A stretch of DNA of 64,000 nt from Pandoraea terrigena (GCF_902459705.1 NZ_CABPRU010000002.1:124001-188000); one strand, 5' to 3'. Shown: positions 32,555 through 41,050, counted from the first letter of the stretch. Notes: generated by a model from the letters alone, not told the origin. Numbers and translations: made by a program.

Positions 32555-32742
32555 GATGAAGGGACATCTCTTTTAAAAAACGGGGGCCGCCACGCGGAAG
32601 GATTCCGCATCAAAGCTCACTCGCGAAGATTCAAGGGGCGCTGCGCGCCATGCTCGGGGCTGGCGCAAGAGGGGCCTGTCGAGGGACAGATGCGTCGGGC
32701 GCCGCCGGACCAGGGAGGTCATGAAGAAGCAAAACAAGCGCA

Positions 32743-32751
32743 ATTCTAGCA
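32743..32751 (-). promoter_or_regulatory. Extended -10 promoter element for rhlE
   Basis: Read leftward, TGCTAGAAT is an extended -10 (TGnTAGAAT) about 190 bp upstream of rhlE. It is framed by the inverted repeat GCGCAA-N9-TTGCGC (32738-32758). No good -35 is visible, which extended -10 promoters tolerate. The implied leader of about 180 nt is long; no structure was assigned to it. Confidence 0.45.
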
Positions 32752-32814
32752 CTTGCGCACGACCAACGTGTGACAGTGGCCCTTGATGGGCCGCGTTTTG
32801 CCCGGATTCCCTTG

Positions 32815-33882
32815 TCAGCGGCCCGCGCCGGCGTTGGCGCTGCTCTCGGACTTGCCGTCAGGCACGCCCGGCTTGGAGCCGCCCGCCTTCAGCCGCTTGC
32901 CCGCCTGTGCCGCGCGCTGACGATTGGCGTAGCGCTGCGCGAGCACGGCGCACACCATCAGTTGCATCTGATGAAACAGCATCAGCGGCAACACGATAGC
33001 ACCGAGCGGCCCGGTCGCGAACAACACCTTGGCCATTGGAATACCGCTCGCGAGACTCTTCTTCGAACCGCAGAAGACGATGGTGATCTCGTCCTCGCGG
33101 GAGAACCCGAGCCAGCGGGCGGAATAGGTCGTGAAGGCAAGCATGATCGCCAGGATCACCGCGCAGCAACCCAGCAGACCGAGCAACGCCAGCGGCGGGA
33201 TCTGGTGCCACAGGCCCGTGTTCACGGCTTCACTGAACGCGGTATAGACCACCAGCAGAATCGAGCCCTGATCGACGATCTTGAGCAATGCGCGATTACG
33301 CTCGACCCACTTGCCGATGGCCTTGCGCGACACCTGGCCAGCGATGAACGGTACGAGCAACTGCAGCATGATGTTGCCAATCGAGTCGAACGGCGAAGCG
33401 CCGGTCCCACCGTCGTGATGCATGACCACCAGGCCGACGAGCACCGGCGTGATGAAAATGCCGAACAGGCTCGACGCCGACGCGCTGCACACGGCGGCCG
33501 GCACATTGCCCCGGGCGATCGAGGTGAACGCGATAGCGGACTGCACCGTCGCCGGCAACGTGCACAGGAACAGGATGCCCAGATACAACTCCGGGGTCAC
33601 CATCCATGAGAGCAGCGGCTTGAGCGCCAGGCCGACGATCGGGAAGATCGCGAACGTGCTGCCGAACACCAGCAGATGCAGGCGCCAGTGCGTCGCACCG
33701 GCGAGCACCGCCTCGCGCGAGAGCTTCGCACCGTGCAGGAAGAACAGGGCGGCAATCGCCACGTTGGTGAGCAGGTTGAAGGCGACTTCGCCTTCGCCGT
33801 GTGCCGGCAGGACGCTGGCAAGCGCGACGGTCGTCACAAGCATCAACGTGAAATTGTCGGGAAGGTAACGCGGTCTGGCCAT
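32815..33882 (-). CDS. Bile acid:sodium symporter family protein (SBF-like, YfeH type)
   Basis: 355 residues. About ten hydrophobic segments are visible, beginning with NFTLMLVTTVALASVLP. The ATG at 33882 (MARPRYLPDNF) is preferred; the open frame extends ten codons to a TTG without support. Conserved stretches NVAIAALFFLHGAKLSRE, LCTLPATVQSAIAFTSIARGN and FCGSKKSLASGIPMA identify the SBF-like family (PF13593 type). It is an inner-membrane transporter of unknown substrate. It is divergent from a LysR gene across 213 bp, so LysR control is likely. A charged Lys/Gly/Ala tail ends it. Confidence 0.88.
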   Translation of the reverse strand: MARPRYLPDNFTLMLVTTVALASVLPAHGEGEVAFNLLTNVAIAALFFLHGAKLSREAVLAGATHWRLHLLVFGSTFAIFPIVGLALKPLLSWMVTPELYLGILFLCTLPATVQSAIAFTSIARGNVPAAVCSASASSLFGIFITPVLVGLVVMHHDGGTGASPFDSIGNIMLQLLVPFIAGQVSRKAIGKWVERNRALLKIVDQGSILLVVYTAFSEAVNTGLWHQIPPLALLGLLGCCAVILAIMLAFTTYSARWLGFSREDEITIVFCGSKKSLASGIPMAKVLFATGPLGAIVLPLMLFHQMQLMVCAVLAQRYANRQRAAQAGKRLKAGGSKPGVPDGKSESSANAGAGR

Positions 33883-34016
33883 CGTCGATCTCGAATGCGT
33901 CGGAAAAGACAAAGCCCGTCCGCCAGAACACGGGACGCGACGGCGTGGCGGCCGCCAGCGTTCGTCCGTCAGTCGATCGGCAGGCGATCGAGGGTGACCG
34001 GAAGTGTGCGCTCGCG

Positions 34017-34034
34017 ATACGGGTTTTTACGTAT
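34017..34034. promoter_or_regulatory. Inverted repeat in AT-rich divergent spacer, candidate LysR operator
   Basis: ATACG (34017-34021) and CGTAT (34030-34034) form an inverted repeat with 8 nt between. It lies in a distinctly AT-rich stretch of the spacer (33883-34095) between the SBF-like transporter and the LysR gene, and contains a T-tract. A direct repeat ATTCAT (34063-34068 and 34079-34084) is near the lysR start. LysR-type regulators commonly bind such dyads in the shared promoter. Assignment is inferred from position and symmetry. Confidence 0.35.
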
Positions 34035-34095
34035 TAGAGCGCAAGAGCAGTTAAAATACAAATTCATTTAAAAAAATTATTCATACCAAACACGC

Positions 34096-35064
34096 ATGAA
34101 TATCTCGCTGCGCCAGCTCAAGGTGTTCCTCGCAGTGGCCGAACACGGGAGTTTCAGCCGTGCTGGCGAGGACATCGGCCTGACCCAGCCGGCCGTCAGC
34201 CGCTGTATCCGTGAATTGGAGCAAGAACTCGGGCTCAAGCTTGTAGACCGCACCACACGGGAGGTCACCCTGACCGAAGTGGGCACTAGCCTCTCCGCAA
34301 CGCTCGCCCGGGTGCTCGACGAGTTGGAGAGCGCCTTGCGTGACACGCACGGACTGGCCGAAGAGCGGCGAGGGCGGGTACGTGTCGCCAGCGCGCCGAC
34401 GATCTCCGCCAATCTGATGCCTGAATGCATCTCCGCCTGCGCGGCCCGCTACCCGGACATCACGCTCATGCTGCGCGATCAGGTGCAGACGCTCGCAAGC
34501 GACAGCGTGCGGCACGGCGAAGTCGATTTCGGCGTCATCGTGGCCTCGGAAGGCACGGACGATCTGGTCGGCGAGCCCATCATGGTGGAACCGTTTCTCG
34601 TCGTGTGCGACCGCTCACATCGCTTCGCGAAGCAGACACAGGTGACATGGGAGGACCTCAATGGCGAGAAGTTGGTGCTGCTTGACTACGCGTCGGGCAG
34701 CCGGCCGCTGATCGACCGGGCGTTGGCTGAGCATGGCGCCTATTGCCAGGTGGCGCAGGAAGTCGGCCATGCCATTACCGTCTTCCGGATGATTGAAGCG
34801 GGCATCGGCATCAGCATCATGCCGGCCCTGGCCCTTCCCGCAATGCCTGGGGCACCGGCGCAAGCTAGCCGCCTCGTCGCCCTGCCGCTCGTCCCGCAAC
34901 TCGACCGCACCATCGTGCTCGTGCGCCGCAAGAACCGTACGCTCTCGCCCGCCGCGCAAACCGTCTGGACGCTGATCCAGCAGATCACGGCCGGTACCGC
35001 TCACGCGATGACCACCCCGCCGGGACGAAATGGGGGAACGAGCGCCCCTCCCCCTCGACCCTGA
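34096..35064 (+). CDS. LysR-family transcriptional regulator
   Basis: 322 residues. The N-terminal winged HTH is at about residues 1-62 (LRQLKVFLAVAEHGSFSRAG, LTQPAVSRCIRELEQELG). It is followed by a linker helix and a periplasmic-binding-like effector domain from about 90 (RGRVRVASAPTISANLMPEC). Length and layout are standard, with a Pro/Gly-rich extension at the C-terminus. It is divergent from the SBF-like transporter, the likely target, and may autoregulate. The effector is unknown. Confidence 0.93.
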   Translation: MNISLRQLKVFLAVAEHGSFSRAGEDIGLTQPAVSRCIRELEQELGLKLVDRTTREVTLTEVGTSLSATLARVLDELESALRDTHGLAEERRGRVRVASAPTISANLMPECISACAARYPDITLMLRDQVQTLASDSVRHGEVDFGVIVASEGTDDLVGEPIMVEPFLVVCDRSHRFAKQTQVTWEDLNGEKLVLLDYASGSRPLIDRALAEHGAYCQVAQEVGHAITVFRMIEAGIGISIMPALALPAMPGAPAQASRLVALPLVPQLDRTIVLVRRKNRTLSPAAQTVWTLIQQITAGTAHAMTTPPGRNGGTSAPPPRP

Positions 35065-35177
35065 CATCATGGGAAATGTGGCACGATGCTGAAAATTCGA
35101 GGTGGATTGCACGAAATTCAGCGAAATTTTCCGGCGACCGATCGCGTTCCAATACCGCAAAGTGAGTGAGTGCCTGC

Positions 35178-35183
35178 TACAAT
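35178..35183 (+). promoter_or_regulatory. Extended -10 (TGCTACAAT) for the small membrane protein gene
   Basis: TACAAT at 35178-35183, preceded by TGC, gives TGCTACAAT, a near-consensus extended -10. A start near 35190 would leave a leader of about 107 nt before the ATG at 35297. It also rules out translation from the earlier in-frame ATG at 35102, which would lie upstream of the transcript. Confidence 0.5.
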
Positions 35184-35296
35184 ATGCGGACGTCGACTCC
35201 CTCAAGTGCGTGACTGTGCCATCGGGCGACTGCCCTGCCATCGTGCCTCGACGACGTGCCCGCGCCCTGCGGGCATTGTGTTTCCGGTACGGCGTC

Positions 35297-35590
35297 ATGG
35301 ACTTGTTCATCAAATACTTCAGTCCGCTGTGGCTCTTCCACGCGGCGACCGATCTGTCGTTCTGGCAGCGGCATCAACTCGACGCACGCATGCACATCGT
35401 CAGCCGCTTCATGTGGCGGTATGTCATGCGCTGGTGTGTCGTGAGCACGATGTTGCTCGTCCCGGCCGCCGTCATGGCGCATGGCATGGCTGCCACCGGG
35501 CTCGCGCTGGCAGGCGGAGCGTCAGCGAGCGTCACGGTGCTGATCGCGGCACTCGCGCTCGGTTGCCTCATCGGCTCGCGCTTGCGTTAA
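35297..35590 (+). CDS. Small membrane protein, unrecognised
   Basis: 97 residues. It opens MDLFIKYFSPLWLFHAATDL, an aromatic amphipathic stretch. A basic segment follows, then two hydrophobic helices (about residues 47-65 and 68-93), ending SRLR. I do not recognise a named family. The in-frame region upstream lacks coding character and precedes the probable promoter, so this ATG is chosen; no clear ribosome site is visible. wrbA begins 207 nt downstream on the same strand behind its own good ribosome site. Probably an inner-membrane protein of unknown role. Confidence 0.6.
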   Translation: MDLFIKYFSPLWLFHAATDLSFWQRHQLDARMHIVSRFMWRYVMRWCVVSTMLLVPAAVMAHGMAATGLALAGGASASVTVLIAALALGCLIGSRLR

Positions 35591-35797
35591 TCGCTCCGGG
35601 GACACGAGGCTCCAATCGGCCGCCCGTTGATGCTTCGCCGGCGTGCGAGCGCCCGCGCTGCGGCGAATTGTTCCGTCGGGCGCTTGGCACCAAGGAATTC
35701 GGTGTTTCGTCCTTAGCGTCGACTATGATGGAACGGCTCGCCTCGCGCGGCGAACCGCCGCTGACGCCAGCCTCTCTCGCCCCCTAAGGAGATTCAC

Positions 35798-36430
35798 ATG
35801 GCCAACGCCAAGATCTTGGTGGTGTTCTACAGCATGTTCGGGCACATCTATACGATGGCCGAAGCCGTCGCCGAGGGCGCACGCAGCGTCGCCGGCACCG
35901 ACGTCACCGTCATGCAAGTCCCTGAGCTGGTCCCCGACGAAATTCTTGAGAAGAGTGGCGCGAAAGCAGCACGCGCCGCGTTCGCAAACGTGCCTGTCGC
36001 TCGTGTCGACCAGCTTGCCGACTACGACGCGATCCTTTTCGGCACCCCGACGCGCTTCGGCAACATGACCGCACAGATGCGCAACTTCCTCGATCAGACG
36101 GGCGGCCTATGGGCCAACGGCACGCTCGTCGGCAAAGTCGGCAGTGTGTTCGCCAGCACGGGAACGCAGCACGGCGGTCAGGAGACCACGATCACCAGCT
36201 TTCACACCACGCTGCTCCACCACGGCATGGTCATTGTCGGCGTGCCGTACACCGAGCCGGGTCTGACCAACATGGGCGAAATTACCGGCGGCACGCCGTA
36301 CGGGGCGACCACGCTCGCCGCCGCCGATGGCTCGCGCAAACCCAGCGAGAACGAGTTGAAGATTGCCAGGACGCAAGGCCGTCATGTGGCGGAAATCGCC
36401 GCTGCCCTCAAGCACGGACGCGCCTTGTAA
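35798..36430 (+). CDS. wrbA: NAD(P)H:quinone oxidoreductase WrbA
   Basis: 210 residues, normal. A flavodoxin-like fold with FMN phosphate loop [10 protein letters not shown] at about residues 12-21, [10 protein letters not shown] near 78, and the WrbA-specific [12 protein letters not shown] near 124. It reduces quinones by two electrons with NAD(P)H and protects against oxidative stress. A strong AAGGAG ribosome site precedes the ATG. It is cytosolic and tetrameric in the family. No terminator with a T tract was seen after it. Confidence 0.96.
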   Translation: MANAKILVVFYSMFGHIYTMAEAVAEGARSVAGTDVTVMQVPELVPDEILEKSGAKAARAAFANVPVARVDQLADYDAILFGTPTRFGNMTAQMRNFLDQTGGLWANGTLVGKVGSVFASTGTQHGGQETTITSFHTTLLHHGMVIVGVPYTEPGLTNMGEITGGTPYGATTLAAADGSRKPSENELKIARTQGRHVAEIAAALKHGRAL

Positions 36431-36619
36431 CGCGCTTTGATCGCGCCGGTGCGCCGCCGCCTGGCGTACGCGCCGCGCGATGCTCGCGACGGTGCCCTGG
36501 CGTCATCGTGCCAGCGACAGATCCTTCGGCCCCCACCCACGATGTGCGGCTGTGGACCAAGCACGACGGTTTGCCACCGGCAAGATGCGCCGGAACGTCG
36601 ACCTGCCCGCCTGTCAAAT

Positions 36620-36632
36620 TTAGTGATACTAA
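36620..36632. promoter_or_regulatory. Perfect inverted repeat TTAGT-GAT-ACTAA in a 435-bp spacer
   Basis: The spacer 36431-36865 between wrbA and the unrecognised 561-residue gene has no supported ORF. Within it, TTAGTGATACTAA is a perfect 5+5 dyad with a 3-nt centre, in a conspicuously AT-rich island (about 36615-36640), loosely extended by CAAA on the left and TTTG on the right. It could be an operator, or an AT-rich promoter (TACTAAT is -10-like). It lies 234 bp upstream of the next start. Nothing else is recognisable in the spacer. Confidence 0.35.
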
Positions 36633-36865
36633 TGTTTTTGGCTGCGGCTGGAATTGCAAGCACGTTGTCGAAATCGCTGATCAAGCGCTCGCTTACGCGA
36701 TCGTTTGCGACATCGTCTGCGTGTCGGCACGCACGAAGCAACGCTACCGTAACCGACGTAACCGCCGTATCATCGGCGCACCGCATCCGTAGATCGCATC
36801 CGTAGATTTCGCCGCGTCCGCGGGCGTCGTCCGATGAGCGGTGCGACTCGATTCCCCTCGACGCC

Positions 36866-38551
36866 ATGCCCGATCCCCGTCTTCCACACATCCCCCCGCC
36901 CGCCACACCGGCCACCACCACGGGTGCGCCGACGCTCGTCGTTCGCCTCGACGCCCCGCACCATATCGACGGTCAACCGGCTCGATATCAGAGCCTGTGG
37001 TTGTTGATGCGGGTCTACTACGCGGCGCATTACGAAACGTCGCCCGTCTCGCTCGCCTCGTTGAAGATTCGATTCAGTCAATCCGAGACGGGAGGCGATC
37101 TGCGTATGCTGATCAGCCGCGCTTTCTCGGACTTCGCGCGCTGGGGCGTCGCCGTCGGCTGGGGCGACAACGTCCAGGCCGATGCGCGGCTACTGCCGAC
37201 GCGCGGCCGGGGCAAAGGACCATTCTGGCTCGACCGAGACGAGATGTCGCGCATTGTCGTGACGATCGGCGACACGACGCCCGCCGACCCGCGACGCGCC
37301 CTCGCCTCGTTTCTCGGGCTTGCACGAGACGCGCCCCCGCATACGCCATCGCCCGCACTCGACTATGTCATGCAGGACATCGCGTTCTGGCATCACCTGA
37401 CCCTGGGCAAGCGCGATATGCAGGATGGCGTGTTCTTCGCGCCGCCCCAAGCGCCGTCGCATGGTGAGGTACGCCGCCAGCAGCGCACCGGGGCCATTCC
37501 ATCGTTTCATGCGGCGCAAGTGTGTGCCGTCGACGACGTGCAACGCGGCATCGCCCTGCTTGCCGAGACGATCGCCTGGCGTCGCATGGGGGACGCGACG
37601 CGCACGAATCGAACCCTTGCGTCGCTCGCCGCGACCTTTGGCGCGAACCTGCCGGGCTCGCCCACGTTACGCGCAATGCACTGGATCGTACAGGCCTGGC
37701 AAGCGTACGCATCGCGCGACGAAGCCGGCGCATTCGCCCATCTGCAACGCATCGCCGACGACACCACGCTCGCCCCCTGTCTCGTCTACAACCCGCGCAT
37801 TCGCTTCGAGAGTCGCAACCTGCAGGCGCTGCTGCACAAGTCGCACGCCACGCGCAGCGGCCCGATGCCCGCGCGCGAACAGTCGGCGGCCAACGCCCTG
37901 GCCGCCTTTTCCGACGCCCTGCAAGCCGCGTTCGAAGCCGACTCCCTCGAACTCGCGCAACACGTCGCGGCCAATATCGGGCTGTCGTTGTGGCTGTTTT
38001 GGCAGGGCGCGCTCATCGATCCCGGTCGACGACTTGCCGCGGCCGACGTCCAGCGGCAGGCGCTGCGCTGGATCGGGCTGTCGGAGTGGATTTGCGACCG
38101 GTTTGGCGTTGGCGGCAATTCGGTCTGGAATACCGTCTTCCTGCTGCGCATTGCGCGCGGTGCCGTGCCGGCGCGGCGCGACCCCGATCTGGCATCGCTG
38201 CGCGCGAGCACACCGCTCACCGTCGGCGCCTTTCTCGACGCCGTGCAGCCGTTCGGCGCGCCGTTCTCGCGGGCGAAGGGATTCCTGCGCTGGACGGATG
38301 TGGTGGCGACGACGCTCGCCGACCACGAAGAGGGGCGCGTCTGCTTCGAGCCGCTGCAGCTCGCCAACCTGTGGTTCGAGATGTTGTGGTTCGCGCTGCA
38401 CCAGGACGGCGACTCGCCGCAGGCGTTGCACGCCGCCCAGTCGCTGGGCCGCGTGCTGCCGATGTTGCCTCCGCCGGACCGCCGCTTTTTCCGCGACGCG
38501 CTACGGTGGATGCCGCGCGACTTTCAGCGCGAAGTGCGTCTGGCGCGCTAA
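36866..38551 (+). CDS. Unrecognised 561-residue protein, possible winged-helix N-terminus plus helical repeats
   Basis: I do not recognise this gene. After a Pro/Thr-rich leader of about 25 residues, residues 27-135 read like a DNA-binding winged helix: a strand (TLVVRLDA), helices (YQSLWLLMRVYYAAH, SLASLKIRFSQ), a recognition-helix-like DLRMLISRAFSDFARWG, and a wing ending GPFWLD. From about 210 on, the sequence is Ala/Leu-rich and alpha-helical, suggesting a TPR-like solenoid. No signal peptide, membrane helix or nucleotide-binding motif is seen. No clear ribosome site precedes the ATG. The length of the frame and consistent GC-rich third positions support real coding. A regulator is a guess from the layout. 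Confidence 0.7.
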   Translation: MPDPRLPHIPPPATPATTTGAPTLVVRLDAPHHIDGQPARYQSLWLLMRVYYAAHYETSPVSLASLKIRFSQSETGGDLRMLISRAFSDFARWGVAVGWGDNVQADARLLPTRGRGKGPFWLDRDEMSRIVVTIGDTTPADPRRALASFLGLARDAPPHTPSPALDYVMQDIAFWHHLTLGKRDMQDGVFFAPPQAPSHGEVRRQQRTGAIPSFHAAQVCAVDDVQRGIALLAETIAWRRMGDATRTNRTLASLAATFGANLPGSPTLRAMHWIVQAWQAYASRDEAGAFAHLQRIADDTTLAPCLVYNPRIRFESRNLQALLHKSHATRSGPMPAREQSAANALAAFSDALQAAFEADSLELAQHVAANIGLSLWLFWQGALIDPGRRLAAADVQRQALRWIGLSEWICDRFGVGGNSVWNTVFLLRIARGAVPARRDPDLASLRASTPLTVGAFLDAVQPFGAPFSRAKGFLRWTDVVATTLADHEEGRVCFEPLQLANLWFEMLWFALHQDGDSPQALHAAQSLGRVLPMLPPPDRRFFRDALRWMPRDFQREVRLAR

Positions 38552-38588
38552 CGGCCCCGTCAGAACGCGCATCGCGTCGGGCCGGCGC

Positions 38589-39044
38589 TCAGCGCACGCC
38601 GTGCGGGGTCTTCGGAAGCGGTGCGCGAAACGCGATCGCCATGCGATTCCACGCATTGATCGTAGCGACGGCGAACGTCAGGTCGGCGATCTGCTTGTCG
38701 TCGTAATGCGCGCGCAGGTCGGCGAACACCGGATCCGGCACGTGGCCGTCCTGCACGTTGGTCACGGCTTCCGTCCATGCCAGTGCGGCACGCTCAGCCG
38801 GCGAGTACAACTCGGTCTCGCGCCAGGCGTCAAGCAGATGCAACCGGCGCGCCTCGATGCCCACCTTCAGGGCGTCGGTCACGTGCATGTCAATGCAGTA
38901 CGCGCAGCCATTGAGTTGCGAGGCTCGCAACCACACCAGTTCGACCAGACCGTCCGGCAGGCCACAATCGTGAAAGTATTGGCTTAGCGCGTTCATATGT
39001 TCGAATGGGCGCGGGGCCGCCTTGATGTAATTCAGTCGTAGCAT
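38589..39044 (-). CDS. AhpD-like carboxymuconolactone decarboxylase family protein
   Basis: 151 residues. The start at 39044 gives MLRLNYIKAAPRPFEHMNAL, the typical opening of this AhpD-like group; the 40-residue upstream extension is not family-like. The redox motif NGCAYCIDMH has CxxC and the following His, as in AhpD. Such proteins are alkylhydroperoxidase or thiol-relay candidates; the substrate is unknown. It is divergent from the MocR regulator at 39273 across 228 bp, so it is the likely regulated target. Confidence 0.9.
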   Translation of the reverse strand: MLRLNYIKAAPRPFEHMNALSQYFHDCGLPDGLVELVWLRASQLNGCAYCIDMHVTDALKVGIEARRLHLLDAWRETELYSPAERAALAWTEAVTNVQDGHVPDPVFADLRAHYDDKQIADLTFAVATINAWNRMAIAFRAPLPKTPHGVR

Positions 39045-39159
39045 GAGTCGATTCTCCGTTCCGTTGAGGATGGGCTTCACAAAGCGGGCGTATGCCGTTG
39101 TCATGCATGCGCCGCGTTCACGTGTTCGAAGATACGCGCCCCTTGTCTCAACCAGAAGA

Positions 39160-39199
39160 GCCAAAACCGAATAGAATCATTAGGCCAAAGTGAGCCAAG
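39160..39199. repeat. Three GCCAA repeats in the MocR/AhpD-like divergent promoter
   Basis: GCCAAA at 39160-39165, GCCAAA at 39184-39189 and GCCAAG at 39194-39199 are on the same strand within the 228-bp divergent spacer. The stretch between is AT-rich and could hold promoters. MocR regulators often bind direct repeats in the spacer shared with their target, so these are candidate operator half-sites. This is inferred from position and repetition. Confidence 0.4.
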
Positions 39200-39272
39200 C
39201 CGGCCATCCGCGTGTGCGGTGCCCAGAGTGCTCGACGCCAGACACTCCCCACGCCATCCCCGGCGTTGCGCC

Positions 39273-40835
39273 ATGACCGACAAATCCAGCCCTCCCGCGC
39301 TGACGGTGCTGCATCTGGCCGCTGCCGCGCAAACCCCCGGTGTGCCGACGTACCGGGCCCTTTACGAACGCATTCGCGAAGGCATTCTCTCGGGCAAGCT
39401 CGCGCCGTCGACCCGGTTGCCGTCGACGCGCTCGCTCGCGAGCGAACTGGGCGTTGCGCGCGGCACCGTCGAAGCCGCCTACGAGCGCCTAGTCGCGGAA
39501 GGCTTCGTGATCGGACGCGGCGCCGCCGGCAGCCGCGTCAATCCCCAGTTGGACGCCACACGGCTCGAGGCGGCCGCGAAAGCGATGCCGTCGGGGACGG
39601 GAACGGCCTGGGCCGGGACGCATCGCCCCGCCGGGGTCGTCGAAGCACGCGTCGACGCGCCGGGCGCCCTTGGGAGCGATCTCGCCGACAACCCGGACGC
39701 GATGCCGCTGAACGCCGTCGGCATGCCGTTCCCGCTGCAAAACGGCCTGCCCGCCCTCGACGAATTCCCGCGCAAATTGTGGGCGCGCCTATCGGCACGC
39801 CGTGCCCGGCATCTGTCCCCCGAGGGCCTGCATTACCATAACGCCGCCGGCTGGGCGCCGCTGCGCGAAGCCATCGCCGGCTATCTCGCGATCTCCCGAG
39901 GCATTCGTTGCGACCCGGGGCAGATCGTCGTCACGGCAGGCTATCAAGGCGCGCTCGCGCTGATCGCGCGTGTGATCCTGGGTCCGGGCGATGCCGTGTG
40001 GTGCGAGGATCCAGGCTATTTCCGCGCGCACGACGGGTTGCGGATGGCGCACGCGAAGCTGGTGCCCGTCCCCGTCGACCAGGACGGCCTCGACATCGCG
40101 GCGGGCGAACGCGCGGCGCCCAACGCGCGCCTTGCCATCGTCACGCCCTCTCACCAATCGCCCCTGTCCGTGACGCTCCCGCTTGCGCGCCGTCTCGCGC
40201 TGCTGGCCTGGGCGCAGGCCAACGAGGCGTGGATCGTTGAAGACGACTACGACAGCGAATTCCGTTACACGGGTGCCCCGCTGCCCGCGCTCAAGAGCCT
40301 GGACGGTGGCGAGCGCGTGCTCTACGCCGGGTCGTTCAGCAAGGTGCTGTTTCCCGGCTTGCGACTCGGCTACGTCGTCGTGCCGCCCTCGCTGGTCGAC
40401 GCCTTCATCGCCCATGCGTCGCTCACCTGCCCGGCGCAAGGGTGGATAGAACAGGCGACCGTCACGGATTTCATTACCCAGGGGCATTTCAGCCGCCACA
40501 TCAAGCGCATGCGCCAGCTTTACGCGGCGCGTCGAGCCGCCCTTGCCGACGCGCTGCGGCAGCACCTCCCGGGACGCATCGAACTCGCGCATCAGGCGGG
40601 CGGCATGCATCTGCTCGGCTGGCTCGAGGCGCACCGCGACGACCGTACCGTCTGCCGCGCCGCCTTGCGTCACGGGCTTGCGCCGGCTGCGCTATCGAGC
40701 TTCAGTCTCGCCCGCACACTGCCGCCAGCGCTGGTGATGAGCTTTACCAACGTGCCGGAAACGCTCGCCGGCGACGTCGCGCAACGGTTGGCCCGCACGT
40801 TCGACGACGCCCCCAGCGCACGCCCGGTCAGTTGA
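39273..40835 (+). CDS. MocR/PdxR-type PLP-dependent transcriptional regulator
   Basis: 520 residues. A GntR-type winged HTH is at about residues 25-90 (YRALYERIREGILSGKLAP, LPSTRSLASELGVARGTVEAAYERL). A linker follows, then a class I aminotransferase-like domain with the PLP Schiff-base lysine K357 in GSFSKVLFPGLRLGY. The start at 39273 (MTDKSSPP) is preferred over an ATG 18 codons earlier because homology begins later and the earlier stretch is Arg/Pro-rich. MocR proteins sense PLP or amino-acid ligands. Target and ligand are not known; the divergent AhpD-like gene is the obvious candidate. Confidence 0.92.
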   Translation: MTDKSSPPALTVLHLAAAAQTPGVPTYRALYERIREGILSGKLAPSTRLPSTRSLASELGVARGTVEAAYERLVAEGFVIGRGAAGSRVNPQLDATRLEAAAKAMPSGTGTAWAGTHRPAGVVEARVDAPGALGSDLADNPDAMPLNAVGMPFPLQNGLPALDEFPRKLWARLSARRARHLSPEGLHYHNAAGWAPLREAIAGYLAISRGIRCDPGQIVVTAGYQGALALIARVILGPGDAVWCEDPGYFRAHDGLRMAHAKLVPVPVDQDGLDIAAGERAAPNARLAIVTPSHQSPLSVTLPLARRLALLAWAQANEAWIVEDDYDSEFRYTGAPLPALKSLDGGERVLYAGSFSKVLFPGLRLGYVVVPPSLVDAFIAHASLTCPAQGWIEQATVTDFITQGHFSRHIKRMRQLYAARRAALADALRQHLPGRIELAHQAGGMHLLGWLEAHRDDRTVCRAALRHGLAPAALSSFSLARTLPPALVMSFTNVPETLAGDVAQRLARTFDDAPSARPVS

Positions 40836-40925
40836 GATCACCGCCGGACGCGAGGTCACGAGTCTCCACCCCTTGCATGCGGCAGCGCACCATCGGTCGT
40901 TCACGTTTTTCGGGACGCATCGTGC

Positions 40926-40955
40926 TTGTGTTTGCTGGGCATGTCGGTGTATCGT
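40926..40955 (+). promoter_or_regulatory. Candidate thiC promoter
   Basis: TTGTGT (40926-40931) and TATCGT (40950-40955) are separated by 18 nt. A start 7-10 nt downstream would fall just before the riboswitch P1 helix (40966), which is the expected arrangement. The hexamers are only fair matches. Confidence 0.4.
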
Positions 40956-40965
40956 TGCCGCAAAG

Positions 40966-41050
40966 CTAGCGCAGGGGTCCTGCAACGTGAGTTGTGGGTG
41001 AGAAATACCCTTAGAACCTGATCTGGATAATGCCAGCGCAGGGAGCGTAG
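40966..41050 (+). promoter_or_regulatory. TPP riboswitch (THI element)
   Basis: The conserved core is clear: GTGAGAAATACCCTTAGAACC followed by TGATCTGGATAATGCCAGCG and CAGGGA. P1 closes by CTA-CGC (40966-40972) with GCGTAG (41045-41050). A short GCAGG/CCTGC hairpin (about 40971-40983) lies in the usual P3 position. The widely conserved CTGAGA is GTGAGA here. TPP binding in such leaders of thiC represses expression; the region to the thiC ATG (84 nt) likely sequesters the ribosome site or terminates. Confidence 0.95.

Noticed and set aside
35102..35296. 65-codon N-terminal extension of the small membrane protein before wrbA
   Set aside because: It precedes and spans the likely promoter at 35178-35183 and is Arg/Cys-rich with no hydrophobic pattern; the ATG at 35297 is preferred.
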